From: a virus | Strand: one strand, 5' to 3' | Virus record (IMG/VR): IMGVR_UViG_3300044960_000113 | Location: 120,281 to 184,280 of that record | DNA: 64,000 nucleotides | Shown here: positions 8,484-15,999 of the stretch, one piece after another | How the letters are laid out: each line of letters begins with the position of its first letter | Numbering within the stretch: the first letter of the stretch is position 1 | Notes under the pieces: model-generated | Databases searched by the model: none | The model's input: only the letters and a program-made list of their open reading frames with translations | Told to the model about the DNA's origin: nothing | Position numbers and translations under genes: made by a program

Positions 8484-8610
8484 CTTTTCTCCTATTTAAT
8501 CTTTGTATGTTGTTTGCCATATTTCTTCTGAAAATTGATCTTGAAATTTTGTTGAATATTTTTTTTGAAGTTTTTGTTTAAGTGTATTGAAATCCATCTT
8601 TTCTCCTATT
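8383..8610 (-). repeat. Perfect 114-bp tandem duplication of the nrdJ start
   Basis: Copies at 8383-8496 and 8497-8610 are identical base for base. Each holds the ribosome binding site TAGGAGAAAAG and the first 33 codons of nrdJ. The upstream copy encodes a 33-aa peptide (8496-8597) that ends at TAA created at the junction. The perfect identity implies a recent event, and it lies next to the TnpB element. Confidence 0.95.
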
Positions 8611-8638
8611 ATTCATAATCATGTGATTTCACAAAATT

Positions 8639-9880
8639 CTATAAAACCACTGGACACTTCAACGAAGCAGCCAATGTCGTACCGACCACTGGACTTATGA
8701 CCTCTCTGTGTCTGTTCTCGACTGATTCGGCCGAGTTTAATTCTCTTGCACCTCTTTTAATCCAATTGACAAGATCTCTAGAGGCTTCTTGTTCGATGTT
8801 CTTAGCAGCATTCAAGTCTCGATCATGCACTACACCACAGACGGGACATGTCCAACGACGGGCATCAAGCGATTTTTTACCATCATGATGACCACAAGTA
8901 GAACAAATTTGACTAGAAGCAAAGTAGCGATCAACCTTGGCAAATTCCTTGCCATACCAATTTGCTTTGTACTCAATTTTAGATACCAATGAAGACCAAC
9001 TCGCATCCGCAATGTTCTTGTTTCGAGTCTTGTTCTTAGACTGCATCATACCTTGGATAGCTAGATCCTCAAGATAGATGTAGTCATAATTCTTGACAAG
9101 CCATTTAGAAAACTCATGTTGTAGGTGTTCTCGCTGATTAGAAATTTTCAAATATATGCGATTGACCTTCAACTGTTGCTGCTTGCGGCGATTGCTACCT
9201 TTTTGCTTCCGACTCAAATGCTGTTGTGCTCTTTTTAGTTTAGATTGGCTTTCTCTAAACCACCTTGGATTTGCTAGTTTGTGACCGTCACTGAGAACAG
9301 CCAAATCTTTCAACCCAAGATCAATACCTACAGCACGATAGGTATTTGGTAAAGGTTCTGGTTTTGCTTCTTCCACCAGAACGCTTACAAAATACTGGTT
9401 TGCTTTGTTTTTCGAAACTGTTACTGATTTGGGCGCTCCACGGAACTTTCGATCAACAACCATTTTCATTGGTGTCATTTTTGTGAGCTTGATTGTTCCA
9501 GCATTTAAATCAAACGCCTTCATTCCACCCAATGATGCCGCGGGAATTTTGAATGAATCTCGTGATTTACCTTTACGTTTGAACTTCATTCGCCCAAGTT
9601 TAACTGCTCGTTTCTTGTTGAAGAATTGCTTTTTGGTTTCATCAAAGTCCATTCGCTTTTGCTGAAGTGCATAGCTGATGGCTTCGTTCAACCAAGGATA
9701 TCTGGGATCATCTTTCAAGGTCTTTTCTGTGACCGTTTGGTTTGGTCCATCTTTAGACCAAGAATTGAAGTTAGCTACCAGTTGATTCCAGACAAAACGA
9801 ACTGCACCAAAGTTCTGCAACAAGAACTGCTCTTGTTCTTTGGTTGGATATAACCGATACTTGTATGCCATAAGAATCAT
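8639..9880 (-). CDS. tnpB: TnpB RNA-guided nuclease
   Basis: A 413-aa protein of full family length. The N-terminal MAYKYRLYPTKEQEQFL is typical. RuvC residues are present: Asp in VGIDLGLKDLAVL, Glu in YIYLEDLAIQ, and Asp in DRDLNAAKN. The zinc ribbon ICSTCGHHDG and CPVCGVVHDRD is intact, so the nuclease should be active. Guide (omega) RNA is normally made from the 3' end of the gene. Base composition shows recent transfer from a higher-GC donor. Confidence 0.95.
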   Translation of the reverse strand: MILMAYKYRLYPTKEQEQFLLQNFGAVRFVWNQLVANFNSWSKDGPNQTVTEKTLKDDPRYPWLNEAISYALQQKRMDFDETKKQFFNKKRAVKLGRMKFKRKGKSRDSFKIPAASLGGMKAFDLNAGTIKLTKMTPMKMVVDRKFRGAPKSVTVSKNKANQYFVSVLVEEAKPEPLPNTYRAVGIDLGLKDLAVLSDGHKLANPRWFRESQSKLKRAQQHLSRKQKGSNRRKQQQLKVNRIYLKISNQREHLQHEFSKWLVKNYDYIYLEDLAIQGMMQSKNKTRNKNIADASWSSLVSKIEYKANWYGKEFAKVDRYFASSQICSTCGHHDGKKSLDARRWTCPVCGVVHDRDLNAAKNIEQEASRDLVNWIKRGARELNSAESVENRHREVISPVVGTTLAASLKCPVVL

Positions 9881-9962
9881 TTTGCTCTGTATAAATAAAA
9901 TTGTATGGGACAGCCCAGTTCACCTGTAGCTGAGGTTGGAGTTCCGCCTAAGAACTTCCTAA
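8639..9962 (-). mobile_element. IS200/IS605-group element carrying only tnpB
   Basis: The stretch is clearly richer in GC than its surroundings and contains a complete tnpB but no tnpA, so it is non-autonomous for transposition. Upstream of tnpB lies a GC-rich leader with palindromic potential. Downstream, the sequence ACCACTGGAC occurs twice within 60 nt on the + strand (about 8643 and 8684), in the position where the omega RNA and right end are expected. Exact termini are not determined. Confidence 0.75.
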
Positions 9963-9979
9963 CCATATATTTATTTATA
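9889..9979. repeat. Imperfect inverted repeat upstream of tnpB
   Basis: GTATAAATAAAATTGTATGG at 9889-9908 is nearly the reverse complement of CCATATATTTATTTATAC at 9962-9979. The arms enclose about 53 nt of GC-rich sequence that can itself pair (GGAAGTTC with GAACTCC). It may be the left end of the IS or a separate palindromic unit. Both arms contain TATAAATA. Confidence 0.55.
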
Positions 9980-10071
9980 CAAATAAGATCTTTGATCATC
10001 GCTTCTATATAATTTTTATAGGAATTTTATGGTTGTTGATTGAAATGTGAATTTAAATACAATATATCCTT

Positions 10072-11085
10072 TTATGATTTAAGAAAATCTATTATCTTTT
10101 TTGATACTTCATCAAATTGTTGTTTAACCTTTTGTGCTTTTTCTTTTCCGTATTCTGATGTAACTTTATCAAATTTTGTTGCTGTTATTGCTTTATCCAT
10201 TTTCTTTCTATATATTGATGCAACTTTTTCTAAAAAATCATTTTCATCTGAAATATTTCTAAGTTGACCTTTATTATATGCATCATTTAACGTAAATGAT
10301 TTTGCTAATCCTTTTATTCCTCTCGCAATATCTTCTATTTTAACATTCTCAAGATTAAAACCAGAATATTTTTTTAAATCATTATGAATTTTTGCATTTT
10401 TACCAACAATATTAATTAATATATCTATTAAAAATTCTTTAGGATTAATACTAATAGTTTTTAAATCTGCTTTTTGTGTTCTGAAAGGAACAACTATTCC
10501 ATCTTTTGTTTTTTGTTGTACTCCATAACCCTGAATTGATAAATTAAGAATTTCTGCTAATGATGATAATAAATTTCCATATAATGCACCTTTAACACCA
10601 TGTTCAGGTTTATATCTAGCTTTTGCCCAATCTTTTGTATGTGTAAAAGTAAAGATTAAATCAACTTGAACATAATTATCACCATCTTTAATCATGATAA
10701 ATTGTCCAGCTGTTTTTGATTCTGGAACTGGGACAATATATGGTAAATTTGATTTTTCAACAAAATTTAAAATATTGTCATAATTTATTTTTACATTTTT
10801 ATAATCTGATTTTGATTCATCTTTTGGTATACTAATTAAACAATCAATATCACCATATTCTTTTTCAGGATCATCTTTATCATAATATGATACTGAACCA
10901 ACAGGACCAATAAATTCTATTTCATTGAAACCTTCTTTTTTTGCATACTTATTATATTTATCAAAAAATTTTTCAGTTAAATGTAATACTTTACGAACTA
11001 ATGGTGGAGTCAATTTTGTATTTTGATTGAGTGTTGTGCCCCAACCACCTTCTAATAAAGATAAAAAAGATTTAATAATTTTCAT
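10072..11085 (-). CDS. Nucleotidyltransferase-like protein with capsid-targeting N-terminus
   Basis: A 337-aa protein. GPVGSVSYY followed by EYGDIDCLISI around residues 60-85 fits the GS...D.D motif of polymerase-beta-fold nucleotidyltransferases, and YVQVDLIF would supply the third acidic residue. The first 12 residues, MKIIKSFLSLLE, fit the T4 capsid-targeting pattern ending in L-x-E, where a gp21-type protease would cut. Likely a packaged, injected enzyme. The substrate is unknown. It follows the DUF3175 gene with no gap. Confidence 0.7.
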   Translation of the reverse strand: MKIIKSFLSLLEGGWGTTLNQNTKLTPPLVRKVLHLTEKFFDKYNKYAKKEGFNEIEFIGPVGSVSYYDKDDPEKEYGDIDCLISIPKDESKSDYKNVKINYDNILNFVEKSNLPYIVPVPESKTAGQFIMIKDGDNYVQVDLIFTFTHTKDWAKARYKPEHGVKGALYGNLLSSLAEILNLSIQGYGVQQKTKDGIVVPFRTQKADLKTISINPKEFLIDILINIVGKNAKIHNDLKKYSGFNLENVKIEDIARGIKGLAKSFTLNDAYNKGQLRNISDENDFLEKVASIYRKKMDKAITATKFDKVTSEYGKEKAQKVKQQFDEVSKKIIDFLKS

Positions 11086-11343
11086 TTATTCAAATTTTTT
11101 TCTCAAAATATCTTTTGTTTTTTCTAATATTGATCTTCTTTCTGTACTTAAATTTTTACCAGCTCTATTAATATAGAAATTCAATGCACTCATGGCAGAT
11201 TTTAAGTCTTTGTGTGAACTTTTTAACCAAGATGCTATATCTTCAGCTGAACCATTAGCAAATAAATTTTCGGGAGGATGCTTTTTTGTTTCTACATCAC
11301 CAGACCACATTTTCTCAGATAATAATTCTTTTATTAATTTCAT
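11086..11343 (-). CDS. DUF3175-like protein with capsid-targeting N-terminus
   Basis: 85 aa. The second half, SAMSALNFYINRAGKNL followed by ERRSILEKTKDILRKKF, matches the DUF3175 signature as I recall it. The N-terminus MKLIKELLSE again ends in L-x-E, predicting cleavage after residue 10. Directly adjacent to the nucleotidyltransferase gene. Function unknown. Confidence 0.75.
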   Translation of the reverse strand: MKLIKELLSEKMWSGDVETKKHPPENLFANGSAEDIASWLKSSHKDLKSAMSALNFYINRAGKNLSTERRSILEKTKDILRKKFE

Positions 11344-11599
11344 GATAATTTCTCCATAAATTTATAAAAATACTCTTAATTATTTATTAAATTAATTAAT
11401 TTTTTTATACATTAAAATTTAATTACTATTTTAATTAGTATCAACAACAAGAATCAAACCTTGATATTAGAATCTCATTAGGAACAAGATTTCGTTCATT
11501 CGGTATCGTAAGTAGTATTTGGTTGGTTGGAATACATGTTTAATAATATATAATTATAATAATATACAAATTATTTAATACATATTATTTAAAATTTTT
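11344..11599. other. Intergenic region without a clear gene
   Basis: 256 nt of AT-rich sequence. On the minus strand CAAGGTTTGATTCTTG looks like a T-arm, but no matching acceptor, anticodon or D-arm could be built around it, so it may be a decayed tRNA. Nothing else is seen. Confidence 0.4.
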
Positions 11600-11689
11600 T
11601 GGGGTGTATGGCCGGACTCGAACCGGCTATATCCTTTAGGAACTGTGTTTCACAGACACAGGGCGCGACCACTTTGCTCTTCATACACC
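11600..11689 (-). tRNA. tRNA-His(GUG) with long variable arm
   Basis: Anticodon loop CTGTGAA. The extra 5' G (11689) opposite C73 and an encoded CCA are diagnostic of tRNA-His. The variable region has about 15 nt with a TCCT/AGGA stem, which is abnormal because His tRNAs are normally class I. Confidence 0.88.
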
Positions 11690-11750
11690 ATAGAAACTCT
11701 AGTTTTCTCTAGAGTTAAAAATTTACTTTTTATATCAGATTTTAATAACT

Positions 11751-11825
11751 TGGCTAGGGCCCCCAGATTCGAACTGAGACTATCACTGTCAAAGAGTGAG
11801 GTGCTGCCAATTACACCAGACCCCA
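11751..11825 (-). tRNA. tRNA-Gln(UUG)
   Basis: Acceptor TGGGGTC/GGCCCTA, anticodon loop CTTTGAC, T-loop TTCGAAT, G73 and encoded CCA, much like bacterial tRNA-Gln. Confidence 0.92.
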
Positions 11826-11894
11826 ATTGTCAAAACACATTTTTCTTTTCAAAGATGATAAAAGTTTAAAATTTTTAATTGTTGTTAGTGTCTT

Positions 11895-11968
11895 TGGTTG
11901 TTCCTGAAGGTAACGCTCCTTCGTCTCACGATTATCAGTCGTGCGCTCTACTTTTGAGCTAAGGAACA
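11895..11968 (-). tRNA. tRNA-Ile(GAU), non-canonical elbow
   Basis: Anticodon loop CTGATAA, stems all paired, A73 and CCA encoded. The T-loop is AGCGTTA instead of TTCGAAT, and the D-loop (TCAAAAGTA) lacks the GG pair, so the usual D-loop/T-loop contact is absent. Confidence 0.82.
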
Positions 11969-11978
11969 ATAAATTTTG

Positions 11979-12014
11979 ATGGGGCTGCAGAGTACTGCCC
12001 CTGTCCTCCATCAT
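11979..12014 (-). other. Possible tRNA 3'-half remnant
   Basis: ACAGG-GGCAGTA-CTCTG resembles the unusual T-arm of the phage tRNA-Met at 18093-18167, followed by CAGCCCC. No matching 5' half exists upstream. It also forms a GGGGC/GCCCC hairpin. Confidence 0.3.
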
Positions 12015-12026
12015 TTTTTGTATTTT

Positions 12027-12101
12027 TGGTCGGCCCACCCAGATTCGAACTGAGAAAGATTGATTAAAAGTCAATTATGATACCAATTTCATCATGGGCC
12101 G
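12027..12101 (-). tRNA. tRNA-Lys(UUU)
   Basis: Acceptor CGGCCCA/TGGGCCG, D-loop with TTGGT, anticodon loop CTTTTAA, T-loop TTCGAAT, A73 and encoded CCA. Confidence 0.93.
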
Positions 12102-12134
12102 AATGCTTTCCATTTTCAATTGTAACATTATGAT

Positions 12135-12224
12135 TGGCTGTCCAGGCAGGGATCGAACCTGCGTAAGTATCTCTACTCTCTCCGCTTAACAGGCGGGGCC
12201 GTTACCAACTCCGGTCACTGGACA
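12135..12224 (-). tRNA. tRNA with Asn anticodon (GUU) and long variable arm
   Basis: Acceptor TGTCCAG/CTGGACA, anticodon loop CTGTTAA, G73, CCA encoded. A variable region of about 19 nt makes it class II, a shape normally limited to Leu, Ser and (in bacteria) Tyr. It may be a class II tRNA whose anticodon changed to Asn. Confidence 0.82.
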
Positions 12225-12241
12225 TCTATTTTTAATCTTTT

Positions 12242-12305
12242 GATCTGCATCTCGTGCAGCTTCTCCAGATTTCCGCCTATTTAAATCCATTTTTAATCTG
12301 GTGGA
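12242..12305 (-). ncRNA. Small folded spacer RNA
   Basis: Two minus-strand hairpins lie between tRNA genes: CCAGATT/AATCTGG (arms 12265-12271 and 12295-12301) and CTGCA/TGCAG (12245-12259). Family not recognised. Confidence 0.35.
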
Positions 12306-12347
12306 TTTTGGCTCTCGTTACCATTTTTACCAGTATTATAAAACAAC

Positions 12348-12377
12348 TTAGGGTCTAAACTTTCGTTTTGACCCTAA
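12348..12377. terminator. Bidirectional hairpin terminator
   Basis: TTAGGGTC and GACCCTAA form an eight-pair stem, extended by AAAC/GTTT across one mismatch. On the + strand it is followed by ATATATTTTTT. Confidence 0.6.
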
Positions 12378-12410
12378 ATATATTTTTTGTGTTTAAGAGA
12401 ATAATATTAT

Positions 12411-12515
12411 TTAGGGCCATTCCCTATTTTGTTTATGATCAATAGTGCGAATAGTGACCTGTGCAGTTTTAATCTGCACTGTCTGTTTTCTATTTGTATT
12501 AATCATAAAAGCCAT
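12411..12515 (-). CDS. Possible 34-aa peptide
   Basis: Reads MAFMINTNRKQTVQIKTAQV and ends NREWP. GGAG lies 10 nt before the ATG. It sits inside the tRNA region, in a place equivalent to the 29-aa peptide at 21555-21644, and both carry a TIR motif. Coding status is unproven. Confidence 0.4.
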   Translation of the reverse strand: MAFMINTNRKQTVQIKTAQVTIRTIDHKQNREWP

Positions 12516-12576
12516 TTTATATTACTCCATTTAAACATAAATCTATTTATTGATATTTCAAAAATTTTTAATAAAA

Positions 12577-12599
12577 ACCCTAAAATAAGGTTTTTATTA
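12577..12599. terminator. Hairpin terminator, both strands
   Basis: AATAAAAACC and GGTTTTTATT form a ten-pair stem with A/T-runs on both sides, between the structured RNA at 12711-12839 and the 34-aa peptide. Confidence 0.6.
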
Positions 12600-12710
12600 A
12601 AAGTGATTATAATATTGATTTTCCCACAACAAGGTCTTTATCACACCTATCCTTTAGTCATTCATTATCATCACGACCATAAGTCAAACTGCAATTGAGT
12701 ATGAACTGTA

Positions 12711-12839
12711 TTTTTAAACTCTGCCCCCGAAGCTGTAAAGTTATAGTCGCTCCGATTTCTGCTCCCACAGCGGCCGATTTGTTGAATTGAGTACTGGGAG
12801 ATACTCAATTTTTTGTCGGCCCTTAGCGACAGAGTTTTT
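12711..12839 (-). ncRNA. Pseudoknotted structured RNA of unknown family
   Basis: Nested helices on the minus strand: AAACTCTG/CAGAGTTT (outer), GTCGC/GCGAC, GGCCGA/TCGGCC, and a nine-pair hairpin AATTGAGTA/TACTCAATT. The hairpin loop contains CTCCCA, which can pair with TGGGAG at about 12762-12767 to form a pseudoknot. A perfect promoter lies at 12857-12885, about 20 nt upstream of the first helix, and a T-run follows the outer stem. It does not match tmRNA, 6S, SRP or any riboswitch I know. Confidence 0.7.
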
Positions 12840-12856
12840 ATTTAAAATATGTAGAT

Positions 12857-12885
12857 ATTATATCTAATATCAAACAAAAAGTAAA
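12857..12885 (-). promoter_or_regulatory. Promoter of the structured RNA and tRNA array
   Basis: TTTACT-17-TATAAT on the minus strand, closely matching the operon promoter at 4905-4933. Confidence 0.75.
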
Positions 12886-12997
12886 CAGTTATTTTGATAA
12901 ATATTTTTATTAATTAATAAATAGATTTTATATATTTAAAATTACTATATAAGAATAATATTCTAGGAGTCTCTGAGATCATCCTAGTGTCTCTGGA

Positions 12998-13342
12998 TTA
13001 TATACTTTTTCTAATTTTAACCCAATCTATTTTGTTAAATTTTCGCATATCACATTCCCCAGCAATTTTTAACATTTTAGAAAGAGTATATTTTTCATTA
13101 TCAAAAAGACAATATGTCTCTACCGTATTAATATGAATAGGATTAATAATAATTTTACCTTCTGAAAATTTTGCTATTTGTTTAGAAGTTTCTATTAAAG
13201 AAACATATCCACCTTTCATTAATCTTAATGCAATTACAACAAATTCTCCCCTTTCATTATCATCTGAAAAATCAAATGAAAAATTAATTGTGTGTAAATT
13301 ATTATCTTTAGTTTTACATTCAATAATCAAGTAAGCTTTCAT
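12998..13342 (-). CDS. Hypothetical protein, 114 aa
   Basis: Alternating strands and helices, no membrane segment, no recognised motif. A CTAGGA/TCCTAG hairpin lies 12 nt past the stop and may terminate transcription. Confidence 0.55.
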   Translation of the reverse strand: MKAYLIIECKTKDNNLHTINFSFDFSDDNERGEFVVIALRLMKGGYVSLIETSKQIAKFSEGKIIINPIHINTVETYCLFDNEKYTLSKMLKIAGECDMRKFNKIDWVKIRKSI

Positions 13343-13415
13343 AATTTATATAAAAAATAGACAATATAAATTATCAAAAAGAAATAGACATAAACTATTA
13401 AAATTTAAAAATAAT

Positions 13416-14303
13416 TTATGTCCATAAATATCGACGTATTTTAATTAAACGTTCTAACATTTCATCATCTTCTTTAATATAAGATTCTTCTATTTCAATC
13501 ATTTTATCTTGACATTTTTTCCATTCTTCATCTATTTTTTCATCATTATCTTCTATCATATCAATGATACTATTTTTTCCATTTTTGTATTTTGAATTAT
13601 AATACTCAGTATATCCAGATTCATCCATTGGATCTTTTCTCATTGGTCGAATAAATTTCCACCAAACATAAAGATCAAGAATTTCTAATGCAGCTTCAGC
13701 CTGATGTGTTGGTTTCATATATTCAGGATTATTTTTTCTTTTTTCATCTACTACATCTTTTCCTTCTTTTTCTTCCAACCAAGTATAACCAAACCAATTA
13801 TCATCTTTTAATAATTTTGTTTCCCATAAAAGATAATCGACGCCTAATTGTTGACTTCTAATAGGAATAAATTTATGTATAAAATATGGTAAATATTTGA
13901 CATACCATGGTTTTTTAGAATTATCACACCACATATTTAAACTAGCTTTTTCAATTTCAACAAAATCTACTAAAAGTTCAAACATTCCATGTAACATTTT
14001 TTCTTCTGTTTCATGCCATGAACCTTTTGATAAACGAGTATTAATTATATGAGATGGTGAAATAAAACGTAAGTTAAACCAATATGCAAAATTATCTAAT
14101 TTATCTTTTGGCCAATAGACTATATCTTGAAGTAAATCTAAACCATCTTCAGATAACCAATATAAAAATTTATTTTTTTCTTTAGCTTTTTTATGATATT
14201 CTTTCCAACCTTTTGCGTCTGCTGCTAAAGGTTTAGGATCAATACCTCCCAATTTTTTTAACCAATTAGAAAATTTAGAACAACTCCAATATGAAACTCT
14301 CAT
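13416..14303 (-). CDS. Hypothetical protein, 295 aa
   Basis: Trp-rich soluble protein (MRVSYWSCSKFSNWL start) with a charged, probably helical C-terminal third. AGGAGACAAAATT precedes the ATG. I recognise no catalytic motif. A conserved phage protein of unknown role is the best description. Confidence 0.6.
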   Translation of the reverse strand: MRVSYWSCSKFSNWLKKLGGIDPKPLAADAKGWKEYHKKAKEKNKFLYWLSEDGLDLLQDIVYWPKDKLDNFAYWFNLRFISPSHIINTRLSKGSWHETEEKMLHGMFELLVDFVEIEKASLNMWCDNSKKPWYVKYLPYFIHKFIPIRSQQLGVDYLLWETKLLKDDNWFGYTWLEEKEGKDVVDEKRKNNPEYMKPTHQAEAALEILDLYVWWKFIRPMRKDPMDESGYTEYYNSKYKNGKNSIIDMIEDNDEKIDEEWKKCQDKMIEIEESYIKEDDEMLERLIKIRRYLWT

Positions 14304-14372
14304 AATTTTGTCTCCTATTATAATAGGTAATAAATATATACTTTGAATAATTAAAATTATATAATTATCGTT

Positions 14373-14633
14373 TTATTCATGTAATTGAATATTTTTTCCT
14401 GATTTTAAAATATTAAAATTATCAATTATTACACCAAATACATATGCCATAGTAACAGTTAATGAAATACTAAAAGCCCATGTTAATGCAGATGTATGTA
14501 ATGAATTTGTTGGTTCTCCATTTATTATTAACCATGTTATAAGTGACCAACAATATAAAAGTGTAACAACAATAATATTTTTTCTAATTGTTTTTGTTGG
14601 TAGTTGATTTTGATTTTGTATTTGTTCTGACAT
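14373..14633 (-). CDS. Two-TM membrane protein, 86 aa
   Basis: The start is placed at MSEQIQNQ because GGAGAAGG lies 7 nt before that ATG. Hydrophobic segments at about residues 20-38 and 48-72. Holin-like topology, but the likely holin of this phage is near the endolysin at 56 kb. Function unknown. Confidence 0.6.
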   Translation of the reverse strand: MSEQIQNQNQLPTKTIRKNIIVVTLLYCWSLITWLIINGEPTNSLHTSALTWAFSISLTVTMAYVFGVIIDNFNILKSGKNIQLHE

Positions 14634-14679
14634 TTTAATTCCTTCTCCTAAATAATTCACATAATTTTACTTTCGGGGG

Positions 14680-14764
14680 CGGAAGGTGTGGGACTCGAAC
14701 CCACGAGACCATTGCTGGTCCACTGCTTTCCAGGCAGTTCTCATAGCCGCTAGAGGAACCTTCC
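14680..14764 (-). tRNA. tRNA-Ser(GGA)
   Basis: Class II tRNA, acceptor GGAAGGT/ACCTTCC, anticodon loop CTGGAAA, G73. The 3' trinucleotide is CCC, so CCA must be made post-transcriptionally. Nearly identical to tRNA-Ser(CGA) at 15752-15839. Confidence 0.94.
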
Positions 14765-14863
14765 ATTTTACAAAATAAAGGAGATGTCTAACCTCTCAAA
14801 CCAACCCAGTATTAATATTATATATCATTCTATAGCATTATTTATATACTAAATTTAAAAAAT

Positions 14864-14890
14864 AAAAAGCGAACTACAAGTTCGCTTTTT
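14864..14890. terminator. Bidirectional terminator
   Basis: AAAAAGCGAAC/GTTCGCTTTTT, eleven perfect pairs with a five-base loop and T-runs in both directions. Confidence 0.85.
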
Positions 14891-14892
14891 AT

Positions 14893-15073
14893 CTCAACCA
14901 TACTTTTTATCGTATAGTTTTAACGCATTTATTCTAGCTAAAAACAATCTTATCTTAATAATATCATCTAATTCTTCTCTATGTTTAACTAATCGTATAG
15001 ATTTAGATTGTAACAAAACATCAAAATCTATATCTATATCATTTAATTCTTGATTGTTTGTACCAGTTAATAA
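14893..15073 (-). pseudogene. ORF fragment without start codon
   Basis: An open frame encodes a helical C-terminus (SKSIRLVKHREELDDIIKIR and ending LYDKKYG) but has no ATG, GTG or TTG start with a ribosome binding site. Either a gene remnant or a gene with an unusual start. Confidence 0.35.
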
Positions 15074-15086
15074 AAAAATAATTCTA

Positions 15087-15311
15087 TTATTTAGCTGGCT
15101 TAGCTTCGACTTTTGCTTTACTTTTAGTGTTAGTTTTTTTACTAGCAGATTTTTTAACAGCTTTCTTTACTGGCTCAGCTTTTGCTGGTGTAGGTGCGAC
15201 AGCTGTAGAAGCAGCAGGAACAGCAGGAGCAGTCTTAGGTGCATCAGCTGCTAAAACTGAAGAAATACCAAATGTGATGACTAAAGCTGAAACTAGAAGT
15301 GAATTTTTCAT
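15087..15311 (-). CDS. Secreted Ala/Pro/Lys-rich small protein, 74 aa
   Basis: The start MKNSLLVSALVITFG follows AAGGAGATCTAAT. A signal peptide ends SSVLA before AD. The mature part is almost entirely Ala, Pro, Lys, Thr and Val, resembling histone-like or cell-wall-binding tails. The coding sequence is richer in GC than its neighbours, suggesting bacterial origin. Confidence 0.65.
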   Translation of the reverse strand: MKNSLLVSALVITFGISSVLAADAPKTAPAVPAASTAVAPTPAKAEPVKKAVKKSASKKTNTKSKAKVEAKPAK

Positions 15312-15411
15312 ATTAGATCTCCTTATATTAATTAGATACAAACGGAATTATCTGTATCTATATAATTAATACTCCTAGGAGAGAAAAGTTACATATATTT
15401 AGGAAATATTT

Positions 15412-15496
15412 TGGTGCGTAGGGAGGGAGTCGAACCCTCAATCCTTTCGGCGCTGGCTTCTAAGACCAGAGTGTATTCCAGTTCCACCACCTACGC
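15412..15496 (-). tRNA. tRNA-Leu(UAG)
   Basis: Class II, acceptor GCGTAGG/CCTACGC, anticodon loop CTTAGAA, T-loop TTCGACT, A73, CCA encoded. Confidence 0.94.
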
Positions 15497-15501
15497 ATTA
15501 A

Positions 15502-15584
15502 TGGTGCCCTCAACAGGATTCGAACCTGTAAAAGCTCTGGGTTTGAGCCAGTCGTCTGTGCCAATTTAACTAAGCCATGAGGGC
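15502..15584 (-). tRNA. tRNA-Leu(CAA)
   Basis: Acceptor GCCCTCA/TGAGGGC, anticodon loop CTCAAAC, T-loop TTCGAAT, A73, CCA encoded. Confidence 0.93.
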
Positions 15585-15594
15585 AATTTTTGTT

Positions 15595-15668
15595 TGGAAA
15601 CGAGGGCGGGAATCGAACCCACCTCTTGGGTTTTGCAGACCCAGGCACAACCACTATACCACCTCGTC
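15595..15668 (-). tRNA. tRNA-Cys(GCA)
   Basis: Acceptor GACGAGG/CCTCGTT, anticodon loop CTGCAAA, U73 as expected for Cys, CCA encoded. Confidence 0.94.
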
Positions 15669-15673
15669 AATTT

Positions 15674-15749
15674 TGGTGCTCCAGGAAAGAATCGAACTTT
15701 CTTTTCATCTTTACCAAAGATGTGTATTACACCAATATACTACAGGAGC
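15674..15749 (-). tRNA. tRNA-Thr(GGU)
   Basis: Anticodon loop TTGGTAA, T-loop TTCGATT, A73, CCA encoded. The acceptor GCTCCTG/CTGGAGC has one T-T mismatch. Confidence 0.9.
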
Positions 15750-15751
15750 AA

Positions 15752-15839
15752 TGGCGGAAGGTGTGGGACTCGAACCCACGAGACCATTGCTGGTCTACTG
15801 CTTTCGAGGCAGTTCTCATAGCCGCTAGAGGAACCTTCC
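15752..15839 (-). tRNA. tRNA-Ser(CGA)
   Basis: Differs from tRNA-Ser(GGA) at 14680-14764 almost only at anticodon position 34 (loop CTCGAAA). CCA encoded. A recent duplication with anticodon shift. Confidence 0.94.
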
Positions 15840-15902
15840 ATATTTTTATTATTAATTCTTACTCTATCTTCTTATGGCCCAGAATATAATGTTAAATTTT
15901 TT

Positions 15903-15998
15903 TGGCGGAGATGGTAGGATTCGAACCTACGTGTCCTTTTTTTGGAGGACCCATTGTTTTCAAGACAAGTACCTTAAGCCAGACTCAGTCACATCTCC
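15903..15998 (-). tRNA. tRNA-Ser(UGA)
   Basis: Class II, acceptor GGAGATG/CATCTCC, anticodon loop CTTGAAA, long variable arm GTCCTCC/GGAC, G73, CCA encoded. Confidence 0.93.
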
Positions 15999-15999
15999 A

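Noticed and set aside
11440-11530. Possible extra tRNA
   Set aside because: A T-arm-like hairpin is present but no complementary acceptor, D-arm or anticodon arm could be formed.
12429-12698. 89-aa + strand open frame
   Set aside because: It runs antisense through hairpins and a terminator, with no ribosome binding site and low-complexity composition.
12711-12839. HDV-like ribozyme, tmRNA or riboswitch assignment for the pseudoknotted RNA
   Set aside because: The order of helices does not fit the nested double pseudoknot of HDV, and there is no tag frame, CCA end or known riboswitch core.
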